Of a stretch of 25,701 nucleotides of DNA, positions 21,122-25,701 are shown in pieces. The stretch is from PGZG01 sp040235405 (GTDB taxonomy: Bacteria; Pseudomonadota; Gammaproteobacteria; Pseudomonadales; Alcanivoracaceae), in the NCBI GenBank assembly GCA_040235405.1, contig JBECKT010000011.1:1-25701 (forward strand), read 5' to 3'. How positions within the stretch are numbered: position 1 is the first letter of the stretch; every line of letters begins with the position of its first letter. A program made the translations under genes and the position numbers. The notes beneath the pieces were generated by a model. It was not told where the DNA came from. It ran no database searches and saw only the letters and a list, made by a program, of their open reading frames with translations.

Positions 21122-22857
21122 GGCGCCGGCGAGCCGGTCAGCCGTTCGACCACCGCTGGAACCAGCTCGTTATCGGGCTTGCGCTGCATGGCGTCACGCC
21201 AGACCTTGCGTGCCTCGTCCTGTTGGCCGAGTACCCAGAGTACTTCGCCGAGGTGGCTGGCAACTTCCGGGTCGGGGAACAGCTCCCAGGCTTGCTGCAG
21301 GTGTGGCAGGGCCTCGTCCGGGCGGCCGAGGCGATAAAGCACCCAGCCCATGCTGTCCATCACCGCCGGGTCGCCTGGCCGCTGTTCCAGCGCCTGGCTG
21401 ATATAGCGTAGCGCCTCCTGATGGCGGTCGGTGCGATCCGCCAGTGTGTATCCAAGGGCGTTCAGCGCCACCGGGTCATCCGGTCGCAGCTCCAGCATGC
21501 GCCGGAGGTCGACTTCCAGCTGATCAATATTGCCAAGTTTTTCCGCCGTCATGGCGCGGGCATAAAGCAGGTCGGTGTCATTCGGGAACTCGGCCAGAGC
21601 GCTGTTTAACAGTGCCATTGACGGCAAATAATCCTGACGCTGACTCAGCATCTCCGCCTCGGCGGCATAAAGCGCTGGTATTTGATCCGGGTATTGGTCG
21701 CGTAACTCGGCCAGCAGCGCGGCGGCACGGGCATCCTGACGGGTCTGGAAAAGCAGCCGGGCAGCCTGTACCCGGGCGCGCAGTTGCGACTCGCCGGCAC
21801 CAACCTGCAGGTAATGTTCGATCGCGGCGTTCGGGTCCTTGTCCATTTCCGCTGCCCGGGCCAGATACAGATGCATGTCATCCGGGCGGAAGCCTTCTTC
21901 CAACAGGGCCTTCAAGGTCTCGCTGGCTTCATCGCGGGCACCCTGTTCCATGCCGAAAAGCGCCAGCGAGAAACGCAGTTCCTGATCATCCGGGTGGCGT
22001 TCGGCGAGGATCGCCAGTTGCTCACTGGCTTCCTTGCGGCGGCCATCTTCCAGCAGCAGTCGTACGTACAGCACCCGAACGCGCTTGGCGTCGGGGTAGC
22101 GTTTGAGCAGGCCGGTCAGGTGTTTCCAGGCCTGTGGCTTGCGGTCGAGCTGATACAGCAGGCGCGCTTTCAGCAACAGAGCGTCCTCGTGCTGTTTGTT
22201 CTCGCTCAGGGCCTTTTCACAGGCCGCCAGCGCTGCCTCCAGCTGGTCCTGTTGCTGAAGATGCAGGGCACGGGCATACCAGAGTGGCGCCTGACCCGGG
22301 TGACGGTCGGTCAGGCTGGCCAGTGCCTCAAGCAGGGCCACGTTGCCGTCGCTGTCGAGCCCGCGGGCCTGACCGATCAGCCGCATCAGGGCCTGTTCGG
22401 GGTGCTGATTCAGCAGCACATCGATATGTTCTGCAGCACCCTCTACATCACCGGTCTGGATACGGGCAATGGTCAGCAGTTCATGGGCCTCGGCACTGTC
22501 CGGTTCACCGGCCAGCCAGATTTCGCCCAGTTCAATGGTCAATAGCGGATCATCCAGATAGGCCGCCAGCCGGGCAGCCTGCTCGGCTATTGCGGGGTCT
22601 CGCTGGCGAACCGCTTCGCGGCCGTAATAGCCGAGCGTGACGCCAAGGACATTGCGCTGGGCCGAGACCTCGGCAACCAGCAGGTCAGCAAGGGTTTCAG
22701 CGCTGTAGGTGGGCTCGGTCTGTGCCGGTTCCGGCGCAGGTTCCGGCTGCGGCTGCGCTTCAGGGCGGCTGGCGCAGCCGGCCAGCACCAGCAGGGCTAT
22801 CGACAGTGCCGTCAGGCGTCGCGGAAAAGGCAACGAAAACATCGGATTGGTCATCAT
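21118..22857 (-). CDS. Tetratricopeptide repeat lipoprotein
   Basis: A protein of about 579 residues with a lipoprotein signal (LTALSIALLVLAGCASRP) and a Pro/Glu/Gln-rich linker. It is then built almost wholly from TPR-like helical pairs, clearest near the C-terminus (ALNALGYTLADRTDRHQEAL, then DSMGWVLYRLGRPDEALPHL). TPR arrays bind protein partners. Such a protein stands upstream of lolB in Pseudomonas-like genomes, but its role is unsettled. It is expected at the periplasmic face of a membrane. The start is uncertain: ATGs at 22857, 22854 and 22842 all fit; the frame is open to 22884. It is the first gene of the run and diverges from hemA. Confidence 0.85.
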   Translation of the reverse strand: MMTNPMFSLPFPRRLTALSIALLVLAGCASRPEAQPQPEPAPEPAQTEPTYSAETLADLLVAEVSAQRNVLGVTLGYYGREAVRQRDPAIAEQAARLAAYLDDPLLTIELGEIWLAGEPDSAEAHELLTIARIQTGDVEGAAEHIDVLLNQHPEQALMRLIGQARGLDSDGNVALLEALASLTDRHPGQAPLWYARALHLQQQDQLEAALAACEKALSENKQHEDALLLKARLLYQLDRKPQAWKHLTGLLKRYPDAKRVRVLYVRLLLEDGRRKEASEQLAILAERHPDDQELRFSLALFGMEQGARDEASETLKALLEEGFRPDDMHLYLARAAEMDKDPNAAIEHYLQVGAGESQLRARVQAARLLFQTRQDARAAALLAELRDQYPDQIPALYAAEAEMLSQRQDYLPSMALLNSALAEFPNDTDLLYARAMTAEKLGNIDQLEVDLRRMLELRPDDPVALNALGYTLADRTDRHQEALRYISQALEQRPGDPAVMDSMGWVLYRLGRPDEALPHLQQAWELFPDPEVASHLGEVLWVLGQQDEARKVWRDAMQRKPDNELVPAVVERLTGSPAP

Positions 22858-22935
22858 CTCGGCTGGCAGGTTAGCAGGGGCCAATCATGGCACATGGGTC
22901 AGGGTCCCTGACAGGCCTATTGCCATCCGGTTCCA

Positions 22936-22964
22936 TTGTTTCAGGGGGGGGATTGCCGCAAAAT
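22936..22964 (+). promoter_or_regulatory. Possible hemA promoter
   Basis: TTGTTT (22936-22941), a 17-base spacer containing a run of eight G, and CAAAAT (22959-22964) lie 38 bases upstream of the hemA ATG. Both hexamers are moderate matches to sigma-70. The divergent TPR gene must be read from the same 145-base gap. Confidence 0.35.
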
Positions 22965-23002
22965 GCTCGCCCCTGCCTGCGCGCCGATGAATAATCCTGT
23001 TT

Positions 23003-24289
23003 ATGGAATTACTGACAGCGGGTCTTAACCACACCACCGCCGATGTTGCGCTGCGTGAGCGGGTGTCGCTGACCGGTGCGGCACTGGACGTGGCGCTGCG
23101 CGAGCTGCGCCAGCAGCCCGGTGTGCAGGAAGTGGCGGTGCTGTCGACCTGCAATCGCACCGAGATCTACTGTCTGGCGGAAGGAATCTCGCCGGATCTG
23201 GCCGGCTGGCTGGCGCGTCACCAGCAACTGCCCGATGCCACCCTGCGTCGGGCCATGTACCAGTACCGCGATCAGGATGCTCTGCGCCATATGATGCGGG
23301 TGGCCGGCGGGCTTGATTCGCTGGTACTGGGCGAGCCGCAGATTCTCGGCCAGATGCGTGATGCCTATTCCCATGCCAATGACAGCGGTGTGCTCGGTGC
23401 CCGGCTGGCGCGTTATTTCCAGCAGGTGTTTGCGGTGGCGAAGCGGATTCGTACCGACACCGGTATTGGCACCCATCCGGTGTCGGTTGCCTACGCGGCG
23501 GTATCCTTTGCCCGGCATATCTTTGCTGACCTGTCGACCTCCCGGGCGTTGCTGATCGGTGCCGGGGAAATGGTGACGCTGGTGGCCCGCCATCTGAAAG
23601 AGCAGCAGGTGGCGGAGCTGGTGGTGGCCAACCGGACGCTGGCACGCGGCCAGGTGCTGGCGGAAGAAATCGGTGGTCGGGCGATTACCCTGGAAGAACT
23701 GCCCGGCGCGCTGGAACACGCCGACATCATTATCAGCTGCACTGCCAGCCCGGTGCCGGTGCTGGGCAAGGGTGTGGTCGAGCGGGCCCTGAAAAAACGT
23801 CGGCACCGGCCCATGTTTATGGTCGACATTGCCGTGCCGCGTGATATCGAACCGGAAGTTGGCAAGCTTGGTGATGTTTACCTGTATACCGTTGACGATC
23901 TCCATGAAGCGATCGAGAGCAATGTGCGTCAGCGCCGTGATGCTGCCCGGGAAGCGGAAAAGCTGATTGACGAGGCGCTGCTGCGCCACGAACGTGAATC
24001 CCGTGAGCTCGATGCGGTGGATACCGTCAAGGCTTATCGGGAAAAAATACAGCTGCATGCCGGGGCCGAGCTGCAACGTGCCCTGCGTCAGCTGGAAGCC
24101 GGGCAGGATCCCGCAGAAGTGATGCAACGCTTCCAGCAAAGCCTGATCAACAAGATCCTGCATGCACCCAGTGTGCAGCTGCGCCGCCTTGCCGCAGAAA
24201 AAAGAGAGGATGCCCTGCGCATCGCCCGTGAAATCCTGCTGGATGATTCCGTCAGCGAAGATACTCCCGCCCGCCAACCTGAAGAATAG
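23003..24289 (+). CDS. hemA: Glutamyl-tRNA reductase
   Basis: A 428-residue enzyme of usual length. GLNHTTADVALRERV and STCNRTEIY with the catalytic Cys50 form the N-terminal catalytic domain. HMMRVAGGLDSLVLGEPQIL follows, the NADPH-binding domain has LIGAGEM, and the C-terminal helices end the protein. It reduces glutamyl-tRNA to glutamate-1-semialdehyde, the first step of the C5 pathway to heme. It opens the plus-strand run hemA-prfA-prmC, diverges from the TPR gene, and ends 2 bases before the prfA ATG. Confidence 0.97.
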   Translation: MELLTAGLNHTTADVALRERVSLTGAALDVALRELRQQPGVQEVAVLSTCNRTEIYCLAEGISPDLAGWLARHQQLPDATLRRAMYQYRDQDALRHMMRVAGGLDSLVLGEPQILGQMRDAYSHANDSGVLGARLARYFQQVFAVAKRIRTDTGIGTHPVSVAYAAVSFARHIFADLSTSRALLIGAGEMVTLVARHLKEQQVAELVVANRTLARGQVLAEEIGGRAITLEELPGALEHADIIISCTASPVPVLGKGVVERALKKRRHRPMFMVDIAVPRDIEPEVGKLGDVYLYTVDDLHEAIESNVRQRRDAAREAEKLIDEALLRHERESRELDAVDTVKAYREKIQLHAGAELQRALRQLEAGQDPAEVMQRFQQSLINKILHAPSVQLRRLAAEKREDALRIAREILLDDSVSEDTPARQPEE

Positions 24290-24291
24290 TC

Positions 24292-25383
24292 ATGACTCCG
24301 CGCCTCAAGCAGAAACTCGACCGATTGGTGGAGCGTCACGAGGAATTGTCGGCGCTGTTGTCCGATGCCTCGGTAATCAGTAACCAGAACCGTTTCCGCG
24401 AATATTCCCGTGAGTATGCCGAGCTGGAACCGGTGGTGGCCTGCCATCGTCAATGGCATCAGGCCCGGCAGGACAGCGAAGCGGCACAACTGATGCTGGC
24501 CGATAGCGACCCGGAAATGCGCGCCATGGGCGAGGATGAACTGGCGGCGGCGCAGGGCCGGGCCGAGCAGTTCGAACAGGAATTGCAGCGTCTGATGCTG
24601 CCGACGGATCCGCGTGACAATGCCAATGTGTTTCTCGAAATTCGTGCTGGCACCGGCGGTGATGAGGCAGCGATTTTTGCCGGCGATCTGTTCCGGATGT
24701 ATTCACGCTATGCCGACCGGCAGGGCTGGCGGGTAGAAGTTGTCAGCGCCAGCGAAGGCGAGCATGGCGGCTACAAGGAAATCATTTCCCGCATCCATGG
24801 CCAGGGCGTGTATTCAAAGCTGAAGTTCGAATCCGGCGCCCATCGGGTCCAGCGTGTGCCGGCGACCGAATCGCAAGGGCGGATTCATACCTCCGCCTGC
24901 ACGGTAGCCGTGATGGCGGAGGCGGACGATCTTGGTGATATCGAGATCCGCAATGAAGATCTGCGCATTGATACTTACCGCTCCTCCGGCGCTGGCGGTC
25001 AGCACGTTAACACCACGGATTCTGCGGTGCGTATTACCCACATTCCCACCGGCGTGGTGGTGGAGTGTCAGGAAGAGCGCAGCCAGCACAAGAACAAGGC
25101 CAGGGCGATGTCGTGGCTGGCGGCCAGACTGTATGACGAGCGCGAACGCAAACGCCATCAGGAACAATCGGCAACACGCAAATCGCTGGTCGGTTCCGGG
25201 GACCGTTCCGAGCGGATTCGCACCTACAATTTTCCGCAGGGGCGGCTGACCGACCATCGCATCAACCTGACCCTGTACCGGCTTGATGAAATTGTTCAGG
25301 GCGATCTTGACGAAGTGCTGGCGGCGTTGCAGAGCGAACACCAGGCCGAGCAGCTGGCGGCGCTGGCGGACGGTGCGGCGTGA
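24292..25383 (+). CDS. prfA: Peptide chain release factor 1
   Basis: A 363-residue class I release factor. SGAGGQHVNTTDSAVRITH holds the GGQ that triggers peptide release. RVPATESQGRIHTSAC precedes it with the codon-recognition region including the PAT motif, typical of RF1, which reads UAA and UAG. SQHKNKARAM follows. It starts 2 bases after hemA and overlaps prmC, whose product methylates the GGQ glutamine, so substrate and modifier are co-produced. Confidence 0.98.
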   Translation: MTPRLKQKLDRLVERHEELSALLSDASVISNQNRFREYSREYAELEPVVACHRQWHQARQDSEAAQLMLADSDPEMRAMGEDELAAAQGRAEQFEQELQRLMLPTDPRDNANVFLEIRAGTGGDEAAIFAGDLFRMYSRYADRQGWRVEVVSASEGEHGGYKEIISRIHGQGVYSKLKFESGAHRVQRVPATESQGRIHTSACTVAVMAEADDLGDIEIRNEDLRIDTYRSSGAGGQHVNTTDSAVRITHIPTGVVVECQEERSQHKNKARAMSWLAARLYDERERKRHQEQSATRKSLVGSGDRSERIRTYNFPQGRLTDHRINLTLYRLDEIVQGDLDEVLAALQSEHQAEQLAALADGAA

Positions 25384-25701
25384 CCAGCGTCGCCGGGTTG
25401 CTCGCCGAGGCGAGAAAAAGTTTGCAGGATAGCGACAGCCCGGCAGTGGATGCGGAATTACTGCTTTGTCATGTGCTGGGCAAGCCGCGCAGTTTTCTGT
25501 TTACCTGGCCGGAACAGGAAGTCGACGAGTTACCGGCAGCACAGTTTCACCAGCTTTTGACACGTCGCGTCAGTGGTGAGCCGGTGGCCTACCTGCTCGG
25601 CCGGCGCGAGTTTTATGGCCATGAGTTTCTGGTCTCGGCGGATACCCTGATCCCGCGCCCGGATACCGAGCTGTTGGTGGATGTGGCGCTGGAAAAATTG
25701 C
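25380..25701 (+). CDS. prmC: Release factor glutamine methyltransferase (partial)
   Basis: The N-terminal 107 residues of PrmC, cut by the window end. The start is GTG at 25380, overlapping the prfA stop as GTGA. The sequence shows the N-terminal helical domain that binds the release factor (AGLLAEARKSLQ, DAELLLCHVL), the linker GEPVAYLLGRREFYG and IPRPDTELLVD, which leads into the SAM-binding domain. The NPPY catalytic motif lies beyond the window. PrmC methylates the glutamine of the GGQ motif in RF1 and RF2. Confidence 0.95.
   Translation, partial: MTSVAGLLAEARKSLQDSDSPAVDAELLLCHVLGKPRSFLFTWPEQEVDELPAAQFHQLLTRRVSGEPVAYLLGRREFYGHEFLVSADTLIPRPDTELLVDVALEKL

Noticed and set aside
23009..24277. 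A 422-codon open frame on the minus strand across hemA
   Set aside because: It is the antisense shadow of hemA, which has full motif support. GC-rich codon use opens such frames, and its translation resembles no family I know.

Overview
The window reads as chromosome of a GC-rich gammaproteobacterium of the Pseudomonadales/Oceanospirillales type. The main clue is the block TPR lipoprotein-lolB-ispE-tRNA-Gln-prs-rplY-pth on the minus strand, diverging from hemA-prfA-prmC on the plus strand. That is the arrangement I know from Pseudomonas-like and related marine gammaproteobacteria. I cannot name the species.

Region 1 (about 1-3290) is accessory DNA of visibly lower GC. It looks like the distal end of an integron cassette array. 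Four attC-like sites (216-300, 841-944, 1563-1621, 2371-2453) all point the same way, so an integrase, if present, lies left of the window. Nearly every gene here is a small toxin-antitoxin gene: a BrnA antitoxin, a BrnT/BrnA pair, a CcdA/CcdB pair inverted relative to its attC, a YefM/YoeB pair, a second inverted YefM/YoeB pair, and a truncated Txe/YoeB-type toxin. A 109-bp element with imperfect terminal inverted repeats has inserted into the first box of the fourth attC, with an apparent TTA target duplication.

Region 2 (3293-6822) holds an alpha/beta hydrolase of intermediate composition, an AraC-MGMT (Ada C-terminal type) DNA repair protein, and an Omp85-like outer membrane protein with one visible POTRA-like segment. 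Region 3 (6934-12771) is a plus-strand run: a P2-type cation ATPase, a beta-CASP metallo-beta-lactamase RNase and a Na/Pi-cotransporter-PhoU protein. Region 4 (13030-16621, minus strand) holds a thiamine-diphosphate acetolactate synthase followed by an aldehyde dehydrogenase, plus a 66-residue acidic protein of unknown function.

Region 5 (16811-25701) is housekeeping. On the minus strand, isoprenoid (ispE), lipoprotein export (lolB), PRPP (prs), ribosomal L25 (rplY) and peptidyl-tRNA hydrolase (pth) genes surround tRNA-Gln. On the plus strand, hemA, prfA and prmC are tightly packed, and prmC runs off the end.

Two intergenic repeat families stand out. One is a bipartite palindrome pair with the GTAGGAGCGG signature (2262-2370, 12898-12983, 14484-14542). 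The other is a pair of elements between rplY and prs (18229-18341 and 18387-18500). Each has exactly 31-bp perfect inverted arms of unrelated sequence around a conserved 51-52 nt core. The core hairpin shows a compensatory base change between the two copies. This second family is the strongest candidate for something undescribed.
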